A stretch of 64,000 bases of DNA from Anaerolinea sp. (GTDB lineage: Bacteria > Chloroflexota > Anaerolineae > Anaerolineales > Anaerolineaceae), in assembly GCA_013824865.1 (NCBI GenBank), contig PNON01000001.1:39291-103290 (forward strand), written 5' to 3'. Positions 25,166 to 34,542 of the stretch are shown one piece after another. Positions within the stretch are counted from its first letter, which is position 1; every line of letters begins with the position of its first letter. Both the position numbers and the translations under genes were made by a program. The notes beneath the pieces were generated by a model, which saw only the letters and a program-made list of their open reading frames with translations, ran no database searches and was not told where the DNA came from.

Positions 25166-27376
25166 TTACGGACGGGTCATCCCGGTAACATCACCACCCA
25201 GGTCTTCAATGGCATCATACAGAGCTTGCATAACGTAAACGCCATTATGGATTCCAACACCCGGATCCTTGTAGGAGAAGTGCAGGTTGAAAGCAGCTTC
25301 CACCAAGCGGGGCGAGAAGACATAACGTACCTTGGCGCCTTTGTCATCTTTATCAGCAGCGCCATCTCCGTCTGCATCCGCATAGAAGTATGGGCGGGAG
25401 TCGGTATCGTACATAATACCCACACCCAGGGAGTCGGTGGCATAGGCTTGAATAGCAGCATACAGCTTCTCCTGGAAGCCAGCAACTTCGCCCATCAGAC
25501 CTTCGGTGGTATTGCCATCGCCATCATAATCGACGGCATCACCTGGTGCACGCAGGTCTTCCAATACATCGGTGCCATGGCAGCCTTTGCAGGTTTCGAT
25601 CTTGACTTTCAGAGTATGAACATTGTGGCAGTTGGCACAGGTGGTAAAACCATCCACATGCGTGAACTTGCCAGCATATTCCTTGTCAGGATACTGGAAC
25701 ATTCCGCCAGCATCGGCGCCGAACAAGGTTGCACCGGCGCTAAAGTAGTGAACATTCTGGAAGCTGATAGTTTTATCTGCGGTATCTGCTTCTTTACCAG
25801 CGACAGACAGGGATACAGTCTTGCCGGATTGGCGGCCCTGGTGGCAGGAGAGGCAGATGTTGTTGGGATCAGCGATATTCTTGCCATCAGCATCCTTGGC
25901 GAAACTAACGCTCTTGCCACTTGGGAAAGGTACATTTGCGGTTTCCCGAATGTTAGGCCAGTTGGCAGGATCGTGGCAGGTGTAGCAAGTAAAGCTGTTG
26001 GAGATGGGTTGAGCACCGATACCACTTTGCAGAACTGAACCCGTGGGGGAGATGGACACTGTACCACCGTTCTTCAGGAATTCCGGCAGTCCAGTTGCGC
26101 TGTGGCACTTGGCACAGTTGAATGGAACTTCGCCATCAGCATCCCAATCGCGGAAGGGAAGGCTGGCGCCATCAAAGTGACCGGCATCAGCGCGGGTAAG
26201 GGTGCTTACATCACCGCCCAAATCAGCGATTGAATCGATGAGCAGCTGGACAATGTACTTGTTGCCATGTGCAAAAGCGCCGGGATCTTTAACAGATACC
26301 TGGTAGTTATAGGCAGCTTTCAACAGTCGGGCAGTCCAAGTTGAAAATGCTACATTAGCGCCGTCTTTCTGGTCAATAACGCCATCACCATCGACATCTG
26401 CAAACCAGTAAGGATAGGCGGCGGCATCGTACACAATAGCCGCACCAGCTTTATCCTTGGCATAGGCCTGCATCTGGGCGTAAAGGTTAACCTGGAGACC
26501 TTCGATCTCAAAGGCCATGCCTTCTGCTACATCGCCATCGCCATCATAATCGCCACTTGAGCTGACCATGCGGATATTCTTCAGGTCTTCCGTTTTGGCA
26601 ACGCCTTCGTGGCATACGGAGCACTTATCCACTTTGACTTCAAGAGAGTGACTGTCATGGCAGTCGATACAGGTAGTATAACCATCGATATGGCCAAATT
26701 TCCAATCGTAGGTTTTACCTTCGTATTCATATCCGCCATGAACCTGACTGCCATATAATGTTGCTGCTGCAGCAAAGTAGTGAATATTACGGAAGCCGAA
26801 CCGGACATCTTTACCGGCATCATCTTTGATTGGTGCGACAACAGCATCAATATCTTCGATAGCAAATTTCTCGATCTGAGCGTCAACACTTACTTTGGAC
26901 TCGCGACCCTGGTGGCAGGACATGCATAATGCTTCGCGGCCCAGGTCTTCGATAACAACACCGGATGGGAAGCTTACGGCGGTCATTTCCAGCGAAGTCT
27001 CATTGTGGCAAGCAGTGCAATTGATTCCCTGGGCATTCGCAGCAGGTACTGCTGTTTCAACAGTGCCTTTAGCCTGGAATTCGATGAATCCATCTGCACT
27101 GTGGCATTTAGCGCAAGTAACCGGCACTTTAGCAGGGTCGCTCGCGTCCCAATGACGGAAGACTTCACTTTCCACAGCGTTGTGGCCGGATGCAGCCCAC
27201 ATCTCGGCGAATGGTACTTCTGGGGAGGCAGGAGCTTCTGCTACAGGTACCTCCACTACGGGCACCTCAGCAACGGGTGCTTCTGCGGTTGGCGCAACTG
27301 CGGGTGTGCAGGCGGCAACAACCATGGCTAAGCCCAGTATCAATCCTACTATTAATAATGTTCTCTTCATTGACAT
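25166..27376 (-). CDS. Decaheme c-type cytochrome lipoprotein with internal duplication
   Basis: This is a 736-residue surface lipoprotein (lipobox VVAAC, Cys about 23) with an Ala/Pro/Val-rich linker. It contains ten CxxCH sites in two sets of five: CAKCH, CTACH, CMSCH, CIDCH, CSVCH, then CAKCH, CYTCH, CLSCH, CANCH, CKGCH. The halves align clearly (FRHWDASD..CAKCHSADG versus FRDWDADG..CAKCHSATG; CMSCHQGRES versus CLSCHQGRQS), showing duplication. Each half also has calcium-binding-like DYDGDGD/DYDGDGN and DVDGDG/DADGDG loops. A Shine-Dalgarno aggag lies 7 nt before the first ATG. An extracellular electron-transfer or terminal-reductase role is inferred. Confidence 0.85.
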   Translation of the reverse strand: MSMKRTLLIVGLILGLAMVVAACTPAVAPTAEAPVAEVPVVEVPVAEAPASPEVPFAEMWAASGHNAVESEVFRHWDASDPAKVPVTCAKCHSADGFIEFQAKGTVETAVPAANAQGINCTACHNETSLEMTAVSFPSGVVIEDLGREALCMSCHQGRESKVSVDAQIEKFAIEDIDAVVAPIKDDAGKDVRFGFRNIHYFAAAATLYGSQVHGGYEYEGKTYDWKFGHIDGYTTCIDCHDSHSLEVKVDKCSVCHEGVAKTEDLKNIRMVSSSGDYDGDGDVAEGMAFEIEGLQVNLYAQMQAYAKDKAGAAIVYDAAAYPYWFADVDGDGVIDQKDGANVAFSTWTARLLKAAYNYQVSVKDPGAFAHGNKYIVQLLIDSIADLGGDVSTLTRADAGHFDGASLPFRDWDADGEVPFNCAKCHSATGLPEFLKNGGTVSISPTGSVLQSGIGAQPISNSFTCYTCHDPANWPNIRETANVPFPSGKSVSFAKDADGKNIADPNNICLSCHQGRQSGKTVSLSVAGKEADTADKTISFQNVHYFSAGATLFGADAGGMFQYPDKEYAGKFTHVDGFTTCANCHNVHTLKVKIETCKGCHGTDVLEDLRAPGDAVDYDGDGNTTEGLMGEVAGFQEKLYAAIQAYATDSLGVGIMYDTDSRPYFYADADGDGAADKDDKGAKVRYVFSPRLVEAAFNLHFSYKDPGVGIHNGVYVMQALYDAIEDLGGDVTGMTRP

Positions 27377-27729
27377 TTACATTCTCCTAAATAAGATTAT
27401 TAATAAAGTTGCTGGGAGAAACCGTATTCTCTAGGTGACCACCTCCTTCAGTGTGAAATATAAAACGAAATTACTAGACTGATAAATTATAGCCAGTTAC
27501 AAAGATTAATACAACATTAAAACCCCTATTTGTGGAAGATAGTTACTTTTTTAATATGCTAAGAGGAAGAATCACAAAGATGGATACCAGCCAAAAATGA
27601 ATGCGATAATAATGGTAAAATAAGGCGGAAATAATATCGTTTTCACCTTATTTTAATGCTGGTGTGACAAGATGAAGTCTGAGCAATAGTTTATGCAAAT
27701 ATTCTGGATTTAATATATAGGAGTGTGGA
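27377..27729. other. Divergent intergenic region between cytochrome and ccm genes
   Basis: These 353 nt separate the minus-strand decaheme gene from the plus-strand ccm cluster and must contain both promoters. It is AT-rich. I see no convincing -35/-10 pair, riboswitch or gene, apart from the ribosome binding sites next to each start. Confidence 0.55.
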
Positions 27730-28206
27730 ATGCAGCGAAAATTCATCATTGGCGGGATTCTCATCCTGGCAGCCATTGTTTACCTGATTATTTCATCATC
27801 CCAGGCCAATGCGCAATATTTTTTGACGGTGGAAGAATTGGAAGCAAAAAAGCAGGAGATGTCCGGGCGTGAGTTACGAATTTCTGGCGCAGTGATTGGT
27901 GATTCGATCCAGTTTGATCCTAAAACCCTGGCTCTGTCTTTTGATATCGTCCATATCCCTGGTGACAACACGGAAATTGAAAAACTGGGCGGACTGGCGG
28001 AAGTTCTGCACCAAGCGGTAGTGGATACTTCCCGTCCACGACTGCAGGTTGTTTATAATGGTCCCAGGCCAGACTTGCTTAAAAATGAAGCTCAAGCCAT
28101 CATCACCGGGACACTCGATGAAGCCGGGGTTTTCCATGCAGAAGAACTGTTGCTAAAATGCCCAACCCGTTATGATGAAGCCGTACCCGCACAGGTGGAG
28201 AATTGA
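27730..28206 (+). CDS. ccmE: Cytochrome c maturation haem chaperone CcmE, CxxxY type
   Basis: This is a 158-residue membrane-anchored haem chaperone (anchor FIIGGILILAAIVYLIISS). It receives haem from CcmABCD and passes it to CcmF/H. The OB-fold core shows LRISGAVIGDSI, LSFDIVHIPGDN and LQVVYNGPRPDLLKNEAQAIITGTLDEAGVFHAEELLLKCP. The haem-attachment site, HxxxY in proteobacteria, is here CPTRY (C144, Y148), the CxxxY variant known from archaea and some anaerobes. It is the first gene of the ccm cluster, with aggag upstream. Confidence 0.92.
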   Translation: MQRKFIIGGILILAAIVYLIISSSQANAQYFLTVEELEAKKQEMSGRELRISGAVIGDSIQFDPKTLALSFDIVHIPGDNTEIEKLGGLAEVLHQAVVDTSRPRLQVVYNGPRPDLLKNEAQAIITGTLDEAGVFHAEELLLKCPTRYDEAVPAQVEN

Positions 28207-28298
28207 TCCTTGCCTGCGTCAAGATACTTACTCTGGAATAGCAGCCGTGAAAACGACTGCTATCCTTTTGATTAAAGAAACAGAACACTGGAGTTCTT

Positions 28299-30317
28299 AT
28301 GACTGTTGAGTTAGGTTTTGGAGTGCTCGTCCTCACGCTGATTGTAACGCTGTATGGAGTAGTGGCTGCCATTATTGGAGTCAGCCGTAAAGACCAACGC
28401 TGGATTGATTCTGCCAGGTATGCTTCGCTGCTCATTTTTCCATTGCTCACCCTGGTGGTTATCGCCATACTCTACCTGATCGTCACCGGGCATTACGAGG
28501 TGGCATATGTTTATTCCGTTTCCAGCAATGCCACGCCACTCTACTTGAAGCTAACTGCATTGTGGGGCGGTCAGGCAGGTTCGTTGATCTTCTGGAGCTG
28601 GTTGATGTCTGCCTTCACCTCTGCGGTGATGCTGCGCAAATGGAATCGGGACCGTGAATTTTTACCGTGGGTGATCGTGGTGACCTTAGTTACCCTGGTG
28701 TTCTTCCTTGTCATGTCCATTTTTTTTGAAAACCCCTTCAACCGCTTCTGGGCTACCCCCATGGGTGATCGGATTGAAGCGATGTTCCCCCCGGCTGGAT
28801 CAGACCTGTTATTACCAGCTGACGGGCGTGGTCTCAACCCGCTGCTGAGACATCCGGGTATGATCATTCACCCACCCATGCTTTACCTGGGTTTTGTCTC
28901 ATTTGTTATTCCATTTGCGTTTGCCATTGCAGCGCTCATCACCGGAAGAACCGATGACCGTTGGATCCGCATCACCCGCCGCTGGACGCTGGTAGCCTGG
29001 TTGTTTCTGACGATCGGTCTAGTGCTGGGGATGCGCTGGGCGTATGATGTATTGGGGTGGGGGGGGTACTGGGGTTGGGATCCGGTGGAGATTGCTGCCT
29101 TAATGCCCTGGCTGACCGGTACCGCGCTGCTACATTCGGTGATGATACAGGAAAAGCGCGGTATGTTCAAGCAGTGGAATATGCTGCTGGTCATCCTGAC
29201 TTACGACCTGGTGATCTACGGCACCTTTCTGACCCGTTCAGGGGTGCTCTCATCGGTACATGCCTTCGCGCAGAGCGCGATTGGTCCGCTATTCTTTGCA
29301 TTTATCTCGCTGACTTTGATCGTCTCTATCTGGCTTTTACTGCTGCGCTGGAAGAGTCTGCGTTCCGAAGGGCAACTACAGTCACTGCTCTCGCGTGAAA
29401 CGCTGTTTCTGGTGAACAACCTGCTCTTCCTGGGGCTTTTTATAGAATGTTTCTGGGGAGTGAATTTCCCGCTGCTTTCGGAACTGGTGACCGGGCAAAA
29501 GGTAACTTTTGGCCCAGCCTGGTACATCCGTGCCACAGGGCCGTTGTGGGGCGGGCTGTTGCTTCTGATGGGAATTGCCCCGCTATCTGCCTGGCAAATT
29601 TCCACATATAAAACATTGGGCAAAGCATTCTGGAAACCCTTTATTTTCTCACTCCTGGCAGTCGCGGCTGCTCTGGCACTCAAGGTGCGGGAGGCTGGGG
29701 CGCTCATTGGTTTCTGGTTGGTGGCGCTGGCATTCGCGGTTACATTGTATGAGTACTGGCGCGGAATCCGCGCGCGCCACAACAGCACAGGCGAGAACTG
29801 GCTGAAATCCATCTGGCACCTGACTGGAAAAAACCGCCGGCGCTATGGTGGTTACATCATCCATCTCGGGGTCATCCTGATGGCGATTGGCGTCATCGGT
29901 ATCGAAGCCTTCCAGACGCAAACTCAGGGGGCATTGACTCCCGGTCAGAGCCTGGAATTGGGAGACTATTCAGTGAAATATCAGTCACTGGCAGAATGGG
30001 ACACCAGGGACGGCAAGAATATTACCCGCGCAGTGATGGAAGTAAGCAAGAATGGCAGAGTGCTTCAGGAAGTTTATCCAAGGCGGGATTATTATTATGA
30101 TTCACAGCAACCCATGACTATTCCAGGTTTGCGCAGCACGATGGTGGACGATATCTATGTTATCCTTGTGGACTGGGAGCCAATTTCTTCCAGACAGGCG
30201 ACATTTAAGGTCTTTCACAATCCGCTGGTGAACTGGTTATGGGTGGGAACCATTGTTTTGATACTTGGTTCTATCATCGCTGTTTGGCCATCCACCGAGA
30301 GAGAACCTGCGAAATAG
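28299..30317 (+). CDS. ccmF: Cytochrome c haem lyase subunit CcmF
   Basis: This is a 672-residue polytopic membrane protein with the haem-handling WGGYWGWDPVE motif (about residue 255) and conserved external His segments (for example RHPGMIIHPPMLYLGF). The C-terminal part carries an extracytoplasmic domain and a last helix (WVGTIVLILGSIIAVWP). It ligates haem from holo-CcmE to CxxCH sites. It lies between ccmE and ccmH, and length is normal for CcmF. Confidence 0.94.
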   Translation: MTVELGFGVLVLTLIVTLYGVVAAIIGVSRKDQRWIDSARYASLLIFPLLTLVVIAILYLIVTGHYEVAYVYSVSSNATPLYLKLTALWGGQAGSLIFWSWLMSAFTSAVMLRKWNRDREFLPWVIVVTLVTLVFFLVMSIFFENPFNRFWATPMGDRIEAMFPPAGSDLLLPADGRGLNPLLRHPGMIIHPPMLYLGFVSFVIPFAFAIAALITGRTDDRWIRITRRWTLVAWLFLTIGLVLGMRWAYDVLGWGGYWGWDPVEIAALMPWLTGTALLHSVMIQEKRGMFKQWNMLLVILTYDLVIYGTFLTRSGVLSSVHAFAQSAIGPLFFAFISLTLIVSIWLLLLRWKSLRSEGQLQSLLSRETLFLVNNLLFLGLFIECFWGVNFPLLSELVTGQKVTFGPAWYIRATGPLWGGLLLLMGIAPLSAWQISTYKTLGKAFWKPFIFSLLAVAAALALKVREAGALIGFWLVALAFAVTLYEYWRGIRARHNSTGENWLKSIWHLTGKNRRRYGGYIIHLGVILMAIGVIGIEAFQTQTQGALTPGQSLELGDYSVKYQSLAEWDTRDGKNITRAVMEVSKNGRVLQEVYPRRDYYYDSQQPMTIPGLRSTMVDDIYVILVDWEPISSRQATFKVFHNPLVNWLWVGTIVLILGSIIAVWPSTEREPAK

Positions 30318-30327
30318 GAGCTGAATA

Positions 30328-30819
30328 ATGGCAAAGAAAGCGTTTGTATTCGTTTTGCTGGCTGTGACCTTTTTCGCCAATCTACAGACAGCGGCAGTTT
30401 TTGCGCAGGAAAAGACACCTGTAACTGATGATGACGTGAACGAGGTAGCGCGGCAGTTGTATTGCCCGGTATGCGAGAATATTTCGCTGGATGTCTGTCC
30501 GACCCAGGCTTGCGAACAATGGCGCAGTCTGATCCGTGAAAAGCTGGAGGCGGGCTGGACGACAGAGCAGATTAATAGCTATTTCGCGACGCAATATGGT
30601 GACCGTGTTCTGGCAGAACCGCCCAAAAAAGGAATTAACTGGCTGGTTTATATTTTACCGCCGGCGATGATCATCGCGGGGGCTGTACTTCTCGCCCGGA
30701 CCATTACAAGGCTGCGAGCACCGAAGAAAAATATTGCATCAGTTTCACGAACTGCCGACACCTCAGGAGATAAATACCTCACCCGGGTGGAAGAAGAATT
30801 GAAGAAACGGAAAGGATAG
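30328..30819 (+). CDS. ccmH: Cytochrome c maturation thiol protein CcmH
   Basis: This is a 163-residue protein with a cleavable-type N-terminal signal, the redox motif LYCPVC (C46, C49) in place of LRCxxCQ, two further cysteines (LDVCPTQACEQW), and a C-terminal anchor (INWLVYILPPAMIIAGAVLLA). It keeps apocytochrome cysteines reduced for CcmF. It follows ccmF by 10 nt. Confidence 0.9.
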   Translation: MAKKAFVFVLLAVTFFANLQTAAVFAQEKTPVTDDDVNEVARQLYCPVCENISLDVCPTQACEQWRSLIREKLEAGWTTEQINSYFATQYGDRVLAEPPKKGINWLVYILPPAMIIAGAVLLARTITRLRAPKKNIASVSRTADTSGDKYLTRVEEELKKRKG

Positions 30820-30822
30820 TAG

Positions 30823-31392
30823 ATGACGCAACCTTCCCCGATTGAGCCACTTGAAATAGAGAGTAAATCCAGCGCGCCAACTGCTGTTTTTGTCTTTGTT
30901 GGTGTCATTCTGCTGGCTTTTCTGGGTTTTCTGTATATGGGACTGCAGCGCAGTCAGCAAGGACCGGTAAAGGTCGGCGACCCCATGCCCCCCATCGTGT
31001 TGACCACTTTTGATGGCGACCCAATTGACACATCAGCAGAAAAAGGGAAAGTCGTCCTGGTCAATTTTTGGGCTTCATGGTGCAAACCATGTGAAAGTGA
31101 AGCTGCTGCCTTGCAGGAAGCCTGGGAATACTATCAACCGGGGGGGCAGGTGCTGTTTATTGGCGTGGACTATGTAGATACCGAGCCGGAAGCTTTGGAA
31201 TCGCTAGAGAAGTACAGCATAACATACCCCAATGGACCGGATCTGGGGACAAAGATCTCACAGATGTTCCGCATCACTGGAGTCCCGGAAACCTTTATCA
31301 TTGACCGGGATGGTAACCTGGCTTACATCCAGATCGGTCCGTTCGGCTCCACCGATCAAATCAAATCCCTGATCGACCCCTTACTGCAATAG
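30823..31392 (+). CDS. ccmG: Thiol-disulfide oxidoreductase CcmG/ResA (TlpA-like)
   Basis: This is a 189-residue membrane-anchored thioredoxin-fold protein. The anchor is at about 21-41 and the active site WASWCKPCE at 84-91, with a cis-Pro region ITGVPETFIIDRDG. It reduces CcmH or the apocytochrome haem-binding cysteines. It starts 3 nt after ccmH. Confidence 0.92.
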   Translation: MTQPSPIEPLEIESKSSAPTAVFVFVGVILLAFLGFLYMGLQRSQQGPVKVGDPMPPIVLTTFDGDPIDTSAEKGKVVLVNFWASWCKPCESEAAALQEAWEYYQPGGQVLFIGVDYVDTEPEALESLEKYSITYPNGPDLGTKISQMFRITGVPETFIIDRDGNLAYIQIGPFGSTDQIKSLIDPLLQ

Positions 31393-31425
31393 TTTCTAAA
31401 TTCTACATGAAAGGCAATAAGCATT

Positions 31426-31932
31426 ATGGATATCACATCAGTCTTGTTGATCCTCACGGTGGCTTTGCTCGCCACGGCTTTCATTTTCCGGCCTTTCATC
31501 AGTAGAAAAAATTGGAAAACCAGCAAAAATGAGAACCCGGAGCATGTGAACAAAGATCATGATTATTCGTCATTATTGGCTGAAAAAGAACGCATCCTTT
31601 CAGCTATCGAGGAGTTGGATTTCGACAATAAGTTAAACAAAGTACCTGAAGACCTATACCCTATCCAACGTGCTGAGTTCATGAATCGTGCTGCTGAAGT
31701 ATTGAAAGCGCTGGATGAGATGGGTGTGGGTCGGGATGAAACTGTAGGAATGACAGCCAGCAAATACAGTCCTGACAATGGTGAGTATGACGAAGTGGAA
31801 GCTTTGATTGCCAAGCGACGTGGTGAAGTCAAGGTGAAAGGGAAAAGCTTTTGCCCGCATTGCGGTCAGCCAGCTCAGGCTTCTGACCGGTTCTGTCCAA
31901 AATGCGGCAAACTTGTTCGATCATCAGCCTGA
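31426..31932 (+). CDS. CcmI-like membrane protein with C-terminal zinc ribbon
   Basis: This is a 168-residue protein with one N-terminal membrane helix (VLLILTVALLATAFIF), a helical segment (ILSAIEELDFDNKLNKVPED) resembling the N-terminal part of CcmI, and a C-terminal zinc ribbon CPHCGQPAQASDRFCPKCGK. CcmI presents apocytochromes to the haem lyase in other bacteria; no full CcmI is in this cluster, so this protein may take its place. The zinc ribbon is not part of classical CcmI. Function is inferred from position. Confidence 0.65.
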   Translation: MDITSVLLILTVALLATAFIFRPFISRKNWKTSKNENPEHVNKDHDYSSLLAEKERILSAIEELDFDNKLNKVPEDLYPIQRAEFMNRAAEVLKALDEMGVGRDETVGMTASKYSPDNGEYDEVEALIAKRRGEVKVKGKSFCPHCGQPAQASDRFCPKCGKLVRSSA

Positions 31933-31954
31933 AACAGGGATCTATAAGGAAAGT

Positions 31955-33844
31955 ATGAAGAAACTCACATCTATCATTTTCATTACCTTGTTGGTTTTAC
32001 TGACAGGCTGCAATACCTCTCTGGCTGGGGATATCAAACCCCCCGCTGATTACACGCCCCCAGCAGTGCTGCCCCCAGCAGCGACCGCAGTCGTTTATCC
32101 CCTCGTTCCGCCCGACCCTGTGGCTGGTGAGACAGTGTATGCTGAGTACTGCGCTTCCTGTCATGGTGAAAAGGGCAACGGAGTCGGGCAGAAGGCAGGC
32201 AATTCCGCTAGCTCTCCAGCGGCGCTTGCCCATCCCGAGACTTTGCGCAATGCCATCCCGCAGGACTGGTTTGCGGTGATCAAGGATGGCAGCGGATCCA
32301 TGCCAGGTTTTGCTACCAAACTGGATGACCGGGCTAACTGGAATGTGGTAGCTTATTTGCTTTCGATGGAAAATACGCTGGAACAGATGAGCATTGGCGC
32401 AGAAATCTTCTATGCAGTTTGCAGCCAGTGCCACGGAGTGGGAGGCAATGGGAATGGTAAGCGGGCAACAACGCTGGCTGTGACACCGGCAGATTTTACC
32501 GACCTGAGCTTGATGTCAGCCATCTCCAACCAGGGTATGGAGGATATCCTTTCCGGTGGTATCGGAGAAGCAATGCCAGCTTTTGGAAATATGTTATCGG
32601 AAGATGAAAGGTGGGCTGCGATCGGCTATATCCGTTCGCTTTCGTTTGCTCCGGTCGCAATGGCGAATGATTCCACAGTTGTGGATGACACACCAGACCC
32701 TGATGCACCTATTAATGTCGAGGTCACACCGATCTTGGAAACTACCCCCGTGGTTAAGCTTGTGACCATTACCGGCAGGATTATTAATGACTCCAGCAAC
32801 ACAGGCTCAAGTGGTTTGAAAGTGACCTTGCTGATTTTTGATAATATGCAGCAATCCTCATCTCTTGATACCATCGCAGATAAGAATGGTGAATTCAGGT
32901 TTGAAGGTGTTGAAATGCCGACTGGCCGCATTTTCATTGCATCGGTGGATTATGGCGGACAATCCTTCTCTTCTCAACCTTCGATGCATCCTGGTGTGGT
33001 GGTGGATGAGACTCAGACTGAACTGGACCTGCCTGTGCACATTTATGACGCCACGACCGATGTCAGTGTGGTCTCTGCTGACCGGCTGCACATCTTCATG
33101 GATTTCCGATCACCAGGTATTGTGCAGGTGGTCGCGTTATACCTGATCTCCAACCATTCCGACCAGGTAGTGACTGCATCAACTCCTGGCGAAGGTGTAT
33201 TGGAATTCAAATTGCCAGAAGGAGCAGCCAACTTGCAGTTTCAGGATAGTGAGTTAGGAGGGCGGTATATTGCGACTGAGCAAGGGTTTGCAGATACCGC
33301 TCCGGTGATGCCAGGTGAGGCATCGCACCAGGTACTGTTTATGTTCGACCTGCCTTATACTTCACGACTGAAATTAAGCATGCCAGTCTCAATTAACATC
33401 GAATCCATTAACGTAATGATCCCGGTGGGTAATATCAAACTAAAAAGCAGTCAACTGGAGGATGCAGGCATGCGGGAAAACCAGGGAATGAGCTTTAATC
33501 TGTTCACTGGCGGGGCAGTAGCTGCTGGCGGAAGCCTGGAAATAACCGTAACAGGGAAATCTGGTACTCAGAACACAACAGATTCACAGGGTAAGGTGAA
33601 TCCGATCCTGCTCGGTCCGGGAATATTCCTCCTCGCGGCATGTGGTGTGGGACTGTATTTCTATCAACAGGGGAAAAAACCTGTCGCAGAAGGTGAGATG
33701 GCAGATACAAACCTGAAAGATAAAGAGTCCGTGATGGACGCCATCATTGCCCTTGATCTCCTACATAATGAGGGTAAGATAATGAATGGCGTGTACCAAA
33801 TCAGGCGTGAAGAATTAAAGAATAAACTTAAGGGCATGATGTGA
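31955..33844 (+). CDS. Diheme cytochrome c lipoprotein encoded inside the ccm cluster
   Basis: This is a 629-residue protein with a lipobox LLTGC, a Pro-rich linker, and two cytochrome c domains (CASCHGEKGNG and CSQCHGVGGNG, each with a later Met-containing segment). A carboxypeptidase-regulatory-like beta domain (VTITGRIINDSSNTGSSGLKV), a long beta-rich part, a membrane helix (PILLGPGIFLLAACGVGLYFY), and a CcmI/SHOCT-like C-terminus (VMDAIIALDLLHNEGKI) follow. The ATG at 31955 after aagga is preferred to the track start at 31913, which overlaps the previous gene. It is coupled to ccmA. It may be an electron carrier or a haem-delivery adaptor. Confidence 0.8.
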   Translation: MKKLTSIIFITLLVLLTGCNTSLAGDIKPPADYTPPAVLPPAATAVVYPLVPPDPVAGETVYAEYCASCHGEKGNGVGQKAGNSASSPAALAHPETLRNAIPQDWFAVIKDGSGSMPGFATKLDDRANWNVVAYLLSMENTLEQMSIGAEIFYAVCSQCHGVGGNGNGKRATTLAVTPADFTDLSLMSAISNQGMEDILSGGIGEAMPAFGNMLSEDERWAAIGYIRSLSFAPVAMANDSTVVDDTPDPDAPINVEVTPILETTPVVKLVTITGRIINDSSNTGSSGLKVTLLIFDNMQQSSSLDTIADKNGEFRFEGVEMPTGRIFIASVDYGGQSFSSQPSMHPGVVVDETQTELDLPVHIYDATTDVSVVSADRLHIFMDFRSPGIVQVVALYLISNHSDQVVTASTPGEGVLEFKLPEGAANLQFQDSELGGRYIATEQGFADTAPVMPGEASHQVLFMFDLPYTSRLKLSMPVSINIESINVMIPVGNIKLKSSQLEDAGMRENQGMSFNLFTGGAVAAGGSLEITVTGKSGTQNTTDSQGKVNPILLGPGIFLLAACGVGLYFYQQGKKPVAEGEMADTNLKDKESVMDAIIALDLLHNEGKIMNGVYQIRREELKNKLKGMM

Positions 33845-34542
33845 TCCAGGTTCAGGGGCTGATCAAACGTTTCGGACCCAAGACTATCCTTAACAAGCTT
33901 TCACTTGAGGTCAAGGATGGCGAGTTCGTCGCGTTGATTGGTCCAAACGGGGCAGGGAAGACCACCCTGCTGCGCATTCTCTGTTCCCTTTCCAAACCTT
34001 CCCTTGGAGTGGTGAGCGTGGCGGGTTTCAAATTACCGGGACAGGCTGCCAGTGTTCGACAACGATTGGGGGTGGTCTCTCATATGCCGCTTTTATATGG
34101 CGACCTGACAGCTGCAGAAAACCTGGTTTTTTACGGGCGATTGTATTGTGTGCCGAATCTGGCAAGCAGGGTGGAGCAGGTGTTGGAACTGGTGGGCTTA
34201 TCAAACCGCTGTGGAGACCTGGTGCGCACCTTCTCGCGCGGGATGCAACAACGGCTGGCGATTGGCCGGGCAGTTTTACATGACCCGGAAGTGCTGCTGT
34301 TGGATGAGCCGCATACCGGCCTGGATCAAGATGCCTGCGACATGCTGGACAGGGTGTTGCGGGATGTCGCTGTTCAGGGGCGGACAGTGCTCATGACTTC
34401 GCATGATTTTTTGCGGGTGCAAAATCTGGCTACCCGTTTTGATGTGCTGACTAAGGGCAGGATCGTAGCTTCCACGGAAAGTGCTGATCTCTCTCAAGAC
34501 GGACTGCAGGCTTTTTACCGCCAAGCGCTGGAGCAGGTATGA
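33841..34542 (+). CDS. ccmA: Haem ABC exporter ATP-binding protein CcmA
   Basis: This is a 233-residue ABC ATPase with Walker A GPNGAGKTT, signature FSRGMQQRL, Walker B VLLLDEPHTGLD, and TSHD. It starts with GTG overlapping the previous stop (GTGA) and overlaps ccmB by 4 nt. Together with CcmBCD it releases holo-CcmE. Confidence 0.93.
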   Translation: MIQVQGLIKRFGPKTILNKLSLEVKDGEFVALIGPNGAGKTTLLRILCSLSKPSLGVVSVAGFKLPGQAASVRQRLGVVSHMPLLYGDLTAAENLVFYGRLYCVPNLASRVEQVLELVGLSNRCGDLVRTFSRGMQQRLAIGRAVLHDPEVLLLDEPHTGLDQDACDMLDRVLRDVAVQGRTVLMTSHDFLRVQNLATRFDVLTKGRIVASTESADLSQDGLQAFYRQALEQV

